The notes under the pieces are model-generated. The model made no database searches. It was not told the origin of the DNA and saw only the letters and a program-made list of their open reading frames with translations. From Lachnospiraceae bacterium (GTDB lineage: Bacteria; Bacillota; Clostridia; Lachnospirales; Lachnospiraceae): a stretch of DNA of 27,399 nt. The stretch is from positions 1 to 27,399 of the forward strand of contig JAFRCB010000330.1 in NCBI GenBank assembly GCA_017404585.1, given 5' to 3'. This document shows, one piece after another, positions 7,774 through 15,878 of the stretch (positions are counted from its first letter, which is position 1; each line of letters opens with the position of its first letter). The translations under genes and the position numbers were made by a program.

Positions 7774-8966
7774 ACACAGTCTCAACAGACACACAGGCAA
7801 GACCGGTACTCAGCACCTCCCCGGACGGACGTCTGGGAATTATCCCGTTAAAGAGCACGCAGGAAATCGGGCGAAAGATCAACGATCATCTGGTCTCCTG
7901 GAGAAAAGCCCGCGTGGCCAACGGGGACGTACCCGGAGAAAACGGCTACTCGAGAGACTCCTTTATTGTCACAGCTGATACGCCCCGCTTCGGCTCGGGT
8001 GAAGGCAAGGGAACAATCAAGGAAACTGTACGAGGTGATGATCTCTACATCCTCGTCGACGTATGCAACTACTCGCTCACTTATAAGATGTGCGGTTTTG
8101 ATAATATCATGTCACCGGACGATCATTTTCAGGATCTCAAGCGCGTCATCGCAGCCGCGGGCGGAAAAGCCCACAGGATCAACGTCATCATGCCGTATCT
8201 TTACGAAGGAAGGCAGCAGATCCGAAGCGGACGCGAATCGCTCGACTGCGCCAATGTCCTGCAGGAACTCGAGGCCCTCGGCGTTGAGAACATTATCACA
8301 TTTGACGCGCACGATCCGCGTGTTCAGAACGCTATCCCGCTCTCCGGCTTTGAATCGATGAGCCCGACATATCAGTTCATCAAGAACATTCTTCGCTATG
8401 AGAAGGATGTCAAGATCGACAAGGACCACCTCATGTCCATCAGCCCGGACCAGGGAGGCATGAGACGCGCGATCTATGTGGCTAATGTTCTCGGCATCAA
8501 CATGGGCATGTTCTATAAGAGACGCGACTACACGACGGTCGTCAACGGAAGCAATCCGGTCATCGCGCACGAGTTCCTTGGAACCGATGTCAGGGACAAA
8601 GACATTATCATCATCGATGATATGATCTCCTCCGGCGATAAAGTTCTGGAGACCGCCCAGCTCTTAAAGAGAAAGAAATGCGGCCGCATCTTCATCTGCG
8701 CGACGTTCGGCATTTTCACCAACGGTCTCGGCAGATTTGACGATGCCTTCAAGCAGGGACTGTTCGACAGATTGATCACCACGAACCTCGTATATCAGTC
8801 CGAAGAGCTGCTCTCCAAGCCGTATTACACGAACTGCGATATGAGCAAATACCTTGCGCTCATAATCGATACTCTGAACCACGACGCATCACTGTCCAAG
8901 CTCCTTGATCCGAACGACCGCATCAAGAAGGTCGTGGCTAAGTATGAGAACGGAGAACCGGTCTGA
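7770..8966 (+). CDS. prs: Ribose-phosphate pyrophosphokinase (long form)
   Basis: The enzyme makes PRPP from ribose 5-phosphate and ATP, feeding purine, pyrimidine, His, Trp and NAD synthesis. The PRPP-binding loop IIIIDDMISSGDKV is at 279-292, the flexible catalytic loop is represented by RQQIRSGRESL (148-158), and FDAHDP (178-183) stands for the family's MDLHA. At 398 residues it is about 80 longer than classical Prs. The excess includes an N-terminal extension (about 60-80 residues) and an insert near 205-225. DDMISSGDKV differs from the classical DDMIDTGGT, and REPIS reads RESLD. A divergent long Prs subgroup is therefore likely, and its allosteric control may differ. The ATG overlaps the dnaC-like stop by four bases. 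A GC-rich hairpin without T-run follows at about 8970-9001. Confidence 0.88.
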   Translation: MNTVSTDTQARPVLSTSPDGRLGIIPLKSTQEIGRKINDHLVSWRKARVANGDVPGENGYSRDSFIVTADTPRFGSGEGKGTIKETVRGDDLYILVDVCNYSLTYKMCGFDNIMSPDDHFQDLKRVIAAAGGKAHRINVIMPYLYEGRQQIRSGRESLDCANVLQELEALGVENIITFDAHDPRVQNAIPLSGFESMSPTYQFIKNILRYEKDVKIDKDHLMSISPDQGGMRRAIYVANVLGINMGMFYKRRDYTTVVNGSNPVIAHEFLGTDVRDKDIIIIDDMISSGDKVLETAQLLKRKKCGRIFICATFGIFTNGLGRFDDAFKQGLFDRLITTNLVYQSEELLSKPYYTNCDMSKYLALIIDTLNHDASLSKLLDPNDRIKKVVAKYENGEPV

Positions 8967-9038
8967 TCACCGGGATCGGTCTTTTGACCCACCGCCCGGG
9001 AGGCATGGACTTCTCCAACTGAGAAAAAGGAGTTTACA

Positions 9039-9269
9039 ATGATACCCAGAGACCCCATTATTCTTCTGAGCTTCGTCAATCTGAAGCTGAGGGACTTTTA
9101 TCCCAGCCTCGACGCCTTCTGTGCCTCGGAATGCGTTGACAAGGATTATATCCTCGATGAGCTTGAATCACTGGATTACGAATATAATGAGGAGACTAAT
9201 CAGTTCACGACGCACTGGGGCGATTATGCATATCCGGATGAGCGTCCGAAATATCCCTGGGAAACGTGA
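9039..9269 (+). CDS. DUF4250 family small protein
   Basis: The 76-residue protein begins with a pattern I recognise from DUF4250 proteins: IPRDPIILLSFVNLKLRDFY, then SLDAFCAS, a VDKDYILDELES helix, and YEYNEETNQF. The function is unknown. It has no membrane segment or signal peptide. The tail after residue 60 is rich in Tyr, Pro and Trp and seems longer than usual. A strong AAAGGAG site lies at 9026-9032. It is 72 bases after prs on the same strand and before the bidirectional terminator, so it is likely the last gene of the dnaD-dnaC-prs unit. Confidence 0.8.
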   Translation: MIPRDPIILLSFVNLKLRDFYPSLDAFCASECVDKDYILDELESLDYEYNEETNQFTTHWGDYAYPDERPKYPWET

Positions 9270-9274
9270 CCGCG

Positions 9275-9310
9275 AAAAAGACCGCCGCACACACGTGCGA
9301 CGGTCTTTTT
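9275..9310. terminator. Bidirectional terminator between the DUF4250 gene and clpB
   Basis: An A-run at 9275-9279 leads into GACCGCCGCAC (9280-9290). A four-base loop follows, then GTGCGACGGTC (9295-9305) and a T-run (9306-9310). The stem has one mismatch. U-tracts form on both strands, so it serves the plus-strand replication operon and the convergent clpB gene, which ends at 9330. Confidence 0.85.
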
Positions 9311-9329
9311 ATGTCCGAATATGGATAAA

Positions 9330-11933
9330 TTATGCTTTCGGGACGTTCAGCACCCGGCCGGTCAGTTCTCCGTCCGAACCTGTCTCGATGACGATGGTCG
9401 ATCCCTCATGTATCTCAGAGCCAAGGATGATCCTTGCAGCGAGGGTCTCCACATTCTGCTGGAGGAATCTCTTCAGCGGACGCGCTCCGTAGACCGGATC
9501 ATAAACATGATCGATGACGTACTGTTTTGCCTCATCTGTGAGGTCGATTGTCAGCTGTCTGTCCGCAAGACGTTTGTTCAGATCTTTAAGGAGCAGGTCA
9601 ACGATGCCGCCGATATTCTCTTTCGTGAGCGGCTTGAACATGATCACTTCATCCAACCGGTTCAGGAACTCAGGGCGGAAATGGGTCCGCAGCTCATTCT
9701 GTACCATGTCGGTCGCATACTTGCTGATCTCGCCGTTCGTATCTATGCCGTCAAGCAGGAACTGAGAACCGAGGTTCGACGTCATGATGATGATCGTATT
9801 CTTAAAGTCCACGGTCCTTCCCTGACTGTCAGTAATATGGCCGTCGTCTAGGACCTGAAGCAGCACATTGAAGACATCCGGATGTGCCTTCTCCACCTCG
9901 TCGAAGAGGACAACGGAGAACGGTTTCCTGCGGACGGCTTCCGTGAGCTGGCCTCCCTCGTCATAGCCGACATATCCCGGGGGCGCTCCGATAAGGCGGG
10001 AGACAGAGAATTTCTCCATATACTCGCTCATATCAATGCGCACCATGTTGTTCTCATCATCGAACAGGTTGGCGGCAAGTGTTCTTGCCAGTTCAGTCTT
10101 GCCTACACCGGTCGGACCGAGGAACAGGAACGAGCCGATCGGCCGTTTCGGATCCTTGATGCCTGCCTTGGAGCGAAGGATCGCGTCTGCGACGCGGCTG
10201 ACCGCCTCATCCTGACCGACGACCCTCTTGTGAAGCTCGTCCTCGAGGTGAAGAACTTTCTCCCTCTCCCCTTCTGTCAGCTTAGCTACCGGAATACCGG
10301 TCCACTTCGAGACGATCCTGCCAATCTCATCGTCCGTGACTTCCTCATGGACCATGGACATATCCTTGTCTTTCACTCTGGCTTCTGCCTGTTCGAGTTC
10401 CTTTATTACCTTAGGCAGCTCACCGTACTGCAGCTCCGCCGCCTTGTTGAGATCATACTCTCGCTTTGCGATCTCGATCTGTGAATTCAGTTCATCGATT
10501 CTCTCCCGGTAGACCTTCAGGCTTTCCACATCCTTCTTCTCGTTCTCCCACTGAACTTTCATTCCGTTAAATGTGTCACGCAGTTCAGCAAGATCTTTCT
10601 GGAGGTCTGCAAGCCTCTCCCGGCTGAGAGCATCCGTCTCTTTCTTCAGGGCTGCTTCCTCGATTTCCATCTGCATGATTTTTCTCTGCAGTTCATCAAG
10701 TTCTGTCGGAAGAGAGTTCAGTTCCGTCTTGATCAGAGCGCACGCCTCGTCGACCAGGTCGATGGCCTTATCCGGCAGGAATCTGTCCGTAATATATCTC
10801 TGAGACAGTGTGGCCGCAGAGACCAGCGCGCTGTCTGTGATCTTGACGCCATGGTAAACTTCATAGCGCTCCTTCAGGCCGCGGAGGATCGAGATCGTCT
10901 CCTCGAGAGTCGGCTCATCCACCAGGACCGGCTGGAAACGACGCTCGAGCGCTTTATCTTTTTCGATGTACTTGCGGTACTCATCCAGCGTAGTAGCGCC
11001 GATGCAGTGGAGCTCGCCACGGGCAAGCATGGGTTTCAGCATATTGCCGGCATCCATCGCGCCTTCTGTTTTTCCGGCGCCGACAATCAGGTGCAGCTCG
11101 TCGATAAAGAGGATGATCTGCCCCTCGGACTTCCTTACCTCCTCGAGGACCGCTTTGAGTCTCTCCTCGAACTCACCGCGGTACTTGGCACCGGCGACGA
11201 GAGCGCCCATATCGAGCGCAAAGATGTGTTTATCCTTCAAATTGTCCGGGACGTCACCCGCCACAATTCTCTGCGCAAGACCTTCGACTGCCGCAGTCTT
11301 GCCGACACCGGGTTCGCCGATCAGTACCGGATTATTCTTGCTCTTTCTGGACAGGATCAGGATGGCCTGACGAATCTCATCGTCACGGCCGATGACCGGG
11401 TCCAGCTTCTGCTCTCTGGCCTTCTCCACGAGGTCAGAGCCGTACTTATTGAGTGTGTCGTATGTCGCTTCCGGGTTGTCGCTGACGACTCTCTGGTTGC
11501 CTCTGACAGTGCTGAGAGCCTTGAGAAACGTCTCTCTTGTGATCCCGAAGCGGGCAAGAAGTTTCTTCACAGTTCTGCTCGGATATTTCAGAACGGACAG
11601 GTAAAGGTGTTCGACGGACACATATTCATCCCCCATAGCCTTTGCCTCATCCTCAGCCTTGATCAGGGCTTTGTTGAGGTCCGCTCCTATATAAGGCTTG
11701 CCGCTGCCGCTCACCTTGACACGTGCATCAAGGGCTTCTCTGACTGCATTTGCATACATCTGCGGCTCAATATCCATCTTCCGGACAAGCTTCATAATAA
11801 GGCTGTCCTCCTGCTCATTCAGAGCATAAAGAAGATGCTCCTGTTCGACTTCCTGGTTGCCGAAGTCGTAGGCAATTTTTTCGAGGCTCTGAATCGCCTC
11901 CATTGATTTCTGTGTAAATTTCTGAATATTCAT
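9330..11933 (-). CDS. clpB: ATP-dependent disaggregase ClpB
   Basis: From ATG 11933 the protein has 867 residues, the usual ClpB length, and begins [15 protein letters not shown]. Order: Clp N-domain repeats (1-145), first AAA+ domain with Walker A GEPGVGKT (206-213) and Walker B ILFIDE (274-279), a long coiled-coil middle domain (about 405-525) that sets ClpB apart from ClpA and ClpC, a second AAA+ domain with Walker A GPTGVGKT (606-613), and the D2-small domain. ClpB threads aggregated proteins through its hexameric ring together with DnaK. It lacks the ClpP-docking loop expected of ClpA or ClpX. GGAGGGC just upstream fixes the start; an in-frame upstream extension to 11999 has no such support. 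Transcription is under a CIRCE site. It appears monocistronic. Confidence 0.96.
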   Translation of the reverse strand: MNIQKFTQKSMEAIQSLEKIAYDFGNQEVEQEHLLYALNEQEDSLIMKLVRKMDIEPQMYANAVREALDARVKVSGSGKPYIGADLNKALIKAEDEAKAMGDEYVSVEHLYLSVLKYPSRTVKKLLARFGITRETFLKALSTVRGNQRVVSDNPEATYDTLNKYGSDLVEKAREQKLDPVIGRDDEIRQAILILSRKSKNNPVLIGEPGVGKTAAVEGLAQRIVAGDVPDNLKDKHIFALDMGALVAGAKYRGEFEERLKAVLEEVRKSEGQIILFIDELHLIVGAGKTEGAMDAGNMLKPMLARGELHCIGATTLDEYRKYIEKDKALERRFQPVLVDEPTLEETISILRGLKERYEVYHGVKITDSALVSAATLSQRYITDRFLPDKAIDLVDEACALIKTELNSLPTELDELQRKIMQMEIEEAALKKETDALSRERLADLQKDLAELRDTFNGMKVQWENEKKDVESLKVYRERIDELNSQIEIAKREYDLNKAAELQYGELPKVIKELEQAEARVKDKDMSMVHEEVTDDEIGRIVSKWTGIPVAKLTEGEREKVLHLEDELHKRVVGQDEAVSRVADAILRSKAGIKDPKRPIGSFLFLGPTGVGKTELARTLAANLFDDENNMVRIDMSEYMEKFSVSRLIGAPPGYVGYDEGGQLTEAVRRKPFSVVLFDEVEKAHPDVFNVLLQVLDDGHITDSQGRTVDFKNTIIIMTSNLGSQFLLDGIDTNGEISKYATDMVQNELRTHFRPEFLNRLDEVIMFKPLTKENIGGIVDLLLKDLNKRLADRQLTIDLTDEAKQYVIDHVYDPVYGARPLKRFLQQNVETLAARIILGSEIHEGSTIVIETGSDGELTGRVLNVPKA

Positions 11934-12049
11934 AATGCCCTCCTCTATTCTAGTCCCGGACGCCGGATCGGCACCGGGCCGGCGGATGGCGCCCTTCACA
12001 GGGCTTCCCCCAGGTTTCAGAAAAGATGCGGTACCCCGCTCTCTGTTCT
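11934..12049 (-). other. GC-rich structured 5' leader of clpB
   Basis: The roughly 115-base leader between the predicted transcript start and the ATG is more GC-rich than its surroundings and can fold several hairpins. One is GCCCT-GTGA-AGGGC (12004-11991 on the minus strand). A second AGGGC lies in the ribosome site (11941-11937), so the GCCCT arm could pair with either. A role in heat-controlled translation is speculation. Confidence 0.3.
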
Positions 12050-12055
12050 AATGGA

Positions 12056-12084
12056 ACTATAACACAAGTTGTTAGCACTGTCAA
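12056..12084 (-). promoter_or_regulatory. clpB promoter
   Basis: On the minus strand TTGACA (12084-12079), a 17-base spacer and TATAGT (12061-12056) form a near-consensus vegetative promoter. The -35 box lies inside the CIRCE operator. Confidence 0.85.
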
Positions 12085-12098
12085 CGGTTGAGTGCTAA
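12072..12098 (-). promoter_or_regulatory. CIRCE operator (HrcA site) of clpB
   Basis: Plus strand reads TTAGCACTG-N9-GAGTGCTAA. The consensus is TTAGCACTC-N9-GAGTGCTAA, so there is one arm mismatch. It covers the -35 box of clpB, the expected place for HrcA repression released on heat shock. hrcA is not in the window. Confidence 0.92.
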
Positions 12099-12117
12099 AA
12101 ATTTCACAAATTAAGGC

Positions 12118-12311
12118 CGGTTCAGCCAGACTGCAGCGAAGCTTCTGAATCCGGCGCAAACATCATCTTCATCGAAAAACGCAGGTCCTACCCTGCGAGC
12201 TAAAAAATGCTTAAGCATTTTTGATCTCTCGGTCGGACCTGCAATGTTTTTCTCACGAAGATGGATGCTTTGCTGCCGGAAGCCTAACATAATGACAGCC
12301 TGGCTGAACCG
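12118..12311 (-). repeat. Structured repeat element, copy 1
   Basis: Ends are CGGTTCAGCCAGACTG (plus, 12118-12133) and CAGCCTGGCTGAACCG (12296-12311), which pair with one G-U. In the element's own direction (minus strand) it continues with a TCCGGC/GCCGGA pair, a long imperfect stem, GCAGGTCC pairing with GGACCTGC, and an apical AAAAATGC-TTAA-GCATTTTT hairpin. It matches the copies at 20612-21116 in its single-stranded parts (for example GACCGAGAGATC and TAGCTCGCAGGG). It lies between the HAD gene stop (12326) and CIRCE/clpB. No open frame in it looks like a real gene. There is no clear target-site duplication at its ends. Confidence 0.75.
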
Positions 12312-12325
12312 TCCCCAACACTCGT

Positions 12326-13126
12326 TTACAGATCGAACAGGGCCCGGCACCACTCTCCCTCGTAGGTGTGGATGACAGGGTACTCTCCGAACTCGTCCCT
12401 GATGATTCCGACACCCTCGTTCAGCCGGATCTCAGTGCCCGGAGTAATACTCTTTGACGGGTTCGAGTTAGGCTGCTCGATCTCTATGGTCGTCACTTTC
12501 CGAGCCTCCGGGGTCGAGCAGTACCAGATTCCCTTCATCCCTACCTTCGAGGGGCCAAATACGTCAAACGAGCGGTTATCTCCGACGAAGATCGAGTTCT
12601 CCGGTCTGCTGCCCGCCTTGGCAAGAGAATACAGAAATATTCTCTTGTCCGGCTTCTCCCAACCGCACTCCTCGCTGGCCGTGAAGCTGTCGATATAATC
12701 CCAGATTCCGAGCTTCCCCATCTTGATGAACTGAATCTCCGAAGTCAGGTTGGTACATATGCCCACATGAATATCTCTGCTGTGTAGATAATCAATAAGT
12801 TCCAGGATCCCCGGCTCAAGGGCCATGTTGTCAACGAAGGTGTCCCAGTATGCGTGGTACATGTTCATGGCGAACGGATGGATCGGCTTTCCCATGGTCT
12901 CAAGCACGCGCTGGAAACGGATCAGGCGGTTGTGGATAGCGGCGTTGCTGTTGCCAAGTTCCCGGATGATCGCCGCATTTGCAGCTTTGATCTCAGCGTG
13001 AAGCTCTTCGGGGGTGAGACCGAGCACCGGGCAGGCATAGTCATAGACGGCCTGAATTCCGATCTTGTCCGGTATGTCGTAGTTATATATAGTGCCGTCT
13101 AAATCAAATAATACTGTTTCAAGCAT
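12326..13126 (-). CDS. HAD superfamily hydrolase
   Basis: The 266-residue protein has the four HAD motifs: I, LFDLDGT with Asp8 nucleophile and Asp10; II, GICTNLTS; III, the lysine of KPDKRIF; IV, FVGDNRSFDVFG. A helical cap between motifs I and II (about residues 20-95) suggests a C1-cap phosphatase acting on a small phosphate ester. Past motif IV is an unusual tail of about 60 residues (from about 205) with beta-strand-like charged segments. The start is ATG 13126, seven bases after TTAGGAG; an in-frame TTG at 13141 overlaps the upstream stop and is less likely. It lies eight bases after the SDR gene. The pairing suggests a phosphatase step in making an activated sugar or alditol, which is inference. 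Confidence 0.8.
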   Translation of the reverse strand: MLETVLFDLDGTIYNYDIPDKIGIQAVYDYACPVLGLTPEELHAEIKAANAAIIRELGNSNAAIHNRLIRFQRVLETMGKPIHPFAMNMYHAYWDTFVDNMALEPGILELIDYLHSRDIHVGICTNLTSEIQFIKMGKLGIWDYIDSFTASEECGWEKPDKRIFLYSLAKAGSRPENSIFVGDNRSFDVFGPSKVGMKGIWYCSTPEARKVTTIEIEQPNSNPSKSITPGTEIRLNEGVGIIRDEFGEYPVIHTYEGEWCRALFDL

Positions 13127-13134
13127 AAAGTCTC

Positions 13135-14199
13135 CTAACAATCTGCAGCCTTAAGCATACGGACCGTACGCTCTATTCCGGCCTTAATATCGTAGCCGGC
13201 TTTCCAGCCGAGCTTCTGCAGCTTTGTGCTGTCAAGCCTAGCCTTGGTCGCCCTTGAAAAGCCCGCGGCCTCGACCGCATCCGGAAGCTCGAATACGACC
13301 TTTCGTCCGCATGTGCCCGCGATCAGGGCAGCCAGATCCTTCAGTTGTATATCCGACGCGTCATCTGCGATGTTGTAGGCTTCCCCGCACTCACCCTTAA
13401 GGAGAACGGTCAGAAGACCGGAGACCGCGTCTGCCACATAGGTATAGGAATAATACTGGGTGCCCGCGCTCTTCAGCACGATGTCCTCATCCGCGATGGC
13501 CTTGCGGATAAACTGGGACAGGGCCTTCGTGTCCGTCATAAGCAGGCTGGGGCCGTAGGACCTGGTCAGCCTCGGAATCACCACATCAAGCCCCTTCTGC
13601 CTGATATACGCCTGGCAGAGAGCCTCACCGCAGCGCTTGCTCTCCGGGTATCCCGCCCGCATTGTATTGCAGTTTATATATCCGCAGTAGTTCTCGTCGA
13701 ATTTCTCTGTATCGCCGCGATTCTCGCCGTATATTTCGTTGGAGGAGGCAAATGCGACCCTGCGTGCCCCATGGTCCGCAGCAAATTCCAGCATGTTCAT
13801 GGCACCGATGATATTAGTCGTGACGGTTCCGATCGGGTCTGTCGCGTAAGCCACCGGATGAGTATTGCTGGCCAGATGAAGAACATATTCCACACATCCC
13901 AGATCTTCAAGGACGAGGGGCTTATTGATGTCTGCGCTGATGAACAGGAAATTCGGATCATCCGGAAATTCTCCGAATCTCTCTTTGGCCTTATCCCTGT
14001 TTCTTCCGAGTGCAAGCACACGGCAATTAAGGCCGCGCGTCCTGTTCAGGTACATGACAGTATCGACCAGCACGCTTCCGATAAGTCCGCTCGCTCCCGA
14101 TATAAGAATAGAAGTATCCTTAAGCTTTTCCCACGGCAGGTCAAGGCCTGCTATGTATGCTATGTCCTCCCTGTACTCATCCAATTCATAAATCTTCAT
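13135..14199 (-). CDS. NAD-dependent epimerase/dehydratase (extended SDR)
   Basis: The 354-residue protein has the Rossmann signature SGASGLIG (34-41), Asp90 after strand 4, an active-site Ser in FASSNEIYG (about 150-158) and the catalytic pair Tyr184/Lys188 in YPESK. It is close in outline to nucleotide-sugar epimerases, dehydratases and UDP-glucuronate decarboxylases. The substrate cannot be read from sequence. It carries a roughly 30-residue N-terminal extension before the Rossmann fold. Start support is GTGAGGT upstream of the ATG. It follows the cytidylyltransferase gene but is separated from it by a terminator-like hairpin, and precedes the HAD gene by eight bases. A nucleotide-activated (possibly CDP-linked) sugar substrate for envelope glycans is inferred from neighbours. 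Confidence 0.82.
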   Translation of the reverse strand: MKIYELDEYREDIAYIAGLDLPWEKLKDTSILISGASGLIGSVLVDTVMYLNRTRGLNCRVLALGRNRDKAKERFGEFPDDPNFLFISADINKPLVLEDLGCVEYVLHLASNTHPVAYATDPIGTVTTNIIGAMNMLEFAADHGARRVAFASSNEIYGENRGDTEKFDENYCGYINCNTMRAGYPESKRCGEALCQAYIRQKGLDVVIPRLTRSYGPSLLMTDTKALSQFIRKAIADEDIVLKSAGTQYYSYTYVADAVSGLLTVLLKGECGEAYNIADDASDIQLKDLAALIAGTCGRKVVFELPDAVEAAGFSRATKARLDSTKLQKLGWKAGYDIKAGIERTVRMLKAADC

Positions 14200-14245
14200 A
14201 TATATACCTCACACTTCAAGTCTTGCTCTCTTCCCCCACTGAGAT

Positions 14246-14289
14246 AAAAAAGCTGACGCCTCGGCCACATAAGCCGCGGACATCAGCTT
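14246..14289 (-). terminator. Terminator or attenuator after the cytidylyltransferase gene
   Basis: Outer arms AGCTGA (14251-14256) and TCAGCT (14283-14288), with an inner CGGC/GCCG pair, form a hairpin. Minus-strand TTTTTT follows at 14251-14246. It starts five bases after the stop at 14294. The downstream SDR gene has no clear promoter in the remaining 46 bases, so partial read-through is possible. Confidence 0.65.
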
Positions 14290-14293
14290 CCTA

Positions 14294-15010
14294 TTATTTC
14301 AGCCAGTTATCTTTATCCGCTTTGAGATAAGCCTTGAACATCTCAAGGTCATCTTTCGTTGTCAGTTTGATATTCTTATCGGATCCCGCCGCAAAATACA
14401 GCCTCTCACCCAGCTCCACCATCATGGTGTTGGTGTAGGATGAGCCGTAGATGCCGATCTCCTTCTCAAAGGCTTCGTGGTAAGCCCAGTCGAGCTTTCC
14501 GAACTTATACGCCTGCGGCGTGGAGACGCGGCGAAGCGTCTCTCGAGGAATATACTTTACAGTAGAGATCTCATCATCCACGATAAAGATCTGTTCATTA
14601 TACGGGAGTGAGGTGACACCGTTTCCGTACTGTTCACATTTGATAATGACATCTGACAGAACCGTCGCGTCGACAAGCGGTCTGATGCCGTCGTGAATGA
14701 TAATGACATCGTCCGGGCCGCATTTGTCTTCAAGATTATACACGCCGTTCCTGATGGACTCCTGACCGGACTTTCCCCCTGACACGATCCACTTCAGCTT
14801 GTCGATATTGAACTGTTTAGCGTAAGCCCAGACAATATCATGCCATCCGTCAATGCAGACGACCTCGATCGCGTCGATCTTCGGATGCTTCTGAAAACCT
14901 TCCAGTGTGTAAATCAGGACCGGTTTATCATATACATTTATGAACTGTTTCGGGATATCCTGTCCCATCCGGGTCCCTGACCCGCCCGCAATAATGATCG
15001 CTACGTTCAT
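14294..15010 (-). CDS. IspD/TarI-type cytidylyltransferase
   Basis: The 238-residue protein has the IspD-family signature: AGGSGTRMG (8-16) with Arg14 and PKQF with Lys21, both catalytic in the family, then SGGKSGQESIRNGV, IIIHDGIRPLVD and TPQAYKF. Such enzymes transfer CMP from CTP to methylerythritol phosphate (IspD, isoprenoid synthesis) or to ribitol 5-phosphate and related alditols (TarI/Bcs1, wall teichoic acid or capsule). The neighbouring epimerase, phosphatase and membrane proteins favour a surface-polymer role, so I give no symbol. A canonical AAGGAGGT lies five bases upstream of the ATG. The gene starts 14 bases after the 253-residue membrane protein gene. Confidence 0.82.
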   Translation of the reverse strand: MNVAIIIAGGSGTRMGQDIPKQFINVYDKPVLIYTLEGFQKHPKIDAIEVVCIDGWHDIVWAYAKQFNIDKLKWIVSGGKSGQESIRNGVYNLEDKCGPDDVIIIHDGIRPLVDATVLSDVIIKCEQYGNGVTSLPYNEQIFIVDDEISTVKYIPRETLRRVSTPQAYKFGKLDWAYHEAFEKEIGIYGSSYTNTMMVELGERLYFAAGSDKNIKLTTKDDLEMFKAYLKADKDNWLK

Positions 15011-15024
15011 GGCATACCTCCTTT

Positions 15025-15786
15025 TTAAGACTCATCAGCCCGATAATAGATTAAACTGTTATCCTTCTCTGTGATCTCCCGAAAACCATACTCCTCAAGT
15101 ATGTTCTCAGGTATGGACTTATTAGCGTAAGTCACAATAAAGTTCAGGTCTTCTTCGACGCACAGCTTTAGAAGCTTATCATAGTTCGGAGTTCTTGACT
15201 CCAGCATCTTATAATAATATGAGTGGGTCCAGTCATGAAATGTGATGTACCAATGAATATTGCGGCCGTAATACAGCTTAATATCGCCGCTGTACTGCCT
15301 GGCCTCGCAGAGATACTTGTCACGCATGATCGCCCGCGGATGGTCATCAAGTTCCAGCATGACATCACATACCGCCTTGACGCCGCGGTCAAGTTTATCC
15401 GGCGTCCTGGCCTTCGTGAACTTTCCCTCCCCGTACACATAGGTCCCGGTGATCATGATAATCAGCATGAATGATACAAAAGCAGCGACAAGCTCCTTCT
15501 TTGCTCTGCACACCTTGATCATCTTTACGAAAAACAGAGCGATCAGAATGCCGTCCGGTATCATCCACAGGAATCTCCAGTAACTCATGTCGGAAAACAG
15601 AAGGCTGATGCTGATCGGATTCATCGCGAGAGCAATCGACGTGAGAATAGGATATACCAGTCTTCGTCTGTCCTTTTGAGATGTGACATAGAGAAACACG
15701 CAGGAAACAAGGGCCATTCCGAAAAATGCCCCGTCGCCTACATATTTAGATCCCCATTCCATCATCTGAGCCATGATCTTATCCAT
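15025..15786 (-). CDS. Membrane protein with soluble C-terminal domain, function unknown
   Basis: The 253-residue protein has four hydrophobic segments (about 20-37, 43-64, 70-90 and 98-118), then a soluble domain of about 130 residues with many Tyr, His and Trp (for example LYYGRNIHWYITFHDWTH). I do not recognise the family. The build resembles the end of large glycosyltransferase-like membrane proteins, where the last membrane helices lead into an external domain. It follows the DUF6077-like gene by 92 bases with no terminator, so the two might together match one larger protein elsewhere. AGAGGGC precedes the ATG. Function is not assigned. Confidence 0.7.
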   Translation of the reverse strand: MDKIMAQMMEWGSKYVGDGAFFGMALVSCVFLYVTSQKDRRRLVYPILTSIALAMNPISISLLFSDMSYWRFLWMIPDGILIALFFVKMIKVCRAKKELVAAFVSFMLIIMITGTYVYGEGKFTKARTPDKLDRGVKAVCDVMLELDDHPRAIMRDKYLCEARQYSGDIKLYYGRNIHWYITFHDWTHSYYYKMLESRTPNYDKLLKLCVEEDLNFIVTYANKSIPENILEEYGFREITEKDNSLIYYRADES

Positions 15787-15878
15787 GTCGTGCCCTCTTT
15801 ATTGTAACGTAAATCTCGGCGGGAGACGGCCCGCATCCGAAAGCGAATAATGCCTGTTCACGCAAGATGAATCCGTGT

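Noticed and set aside
8970..9001. Hairpin after prs as a terminator
   Set aside because: GC-rich stem without a following T-run. The DUF4250 gene downstream is likely read through.
9882..11906. Long plus-strand open frames opposite clpB
   Set aside because: They are antisense shadows of a highly conserved gene, with no ribosome sites and no recognisable protein features.
13345..14247. 300-residue plus-strand frame opposite the SDR gene
   Set aside because: The SDR frame has full catalytic motifs and a proper start. The opposite frame has no family features.
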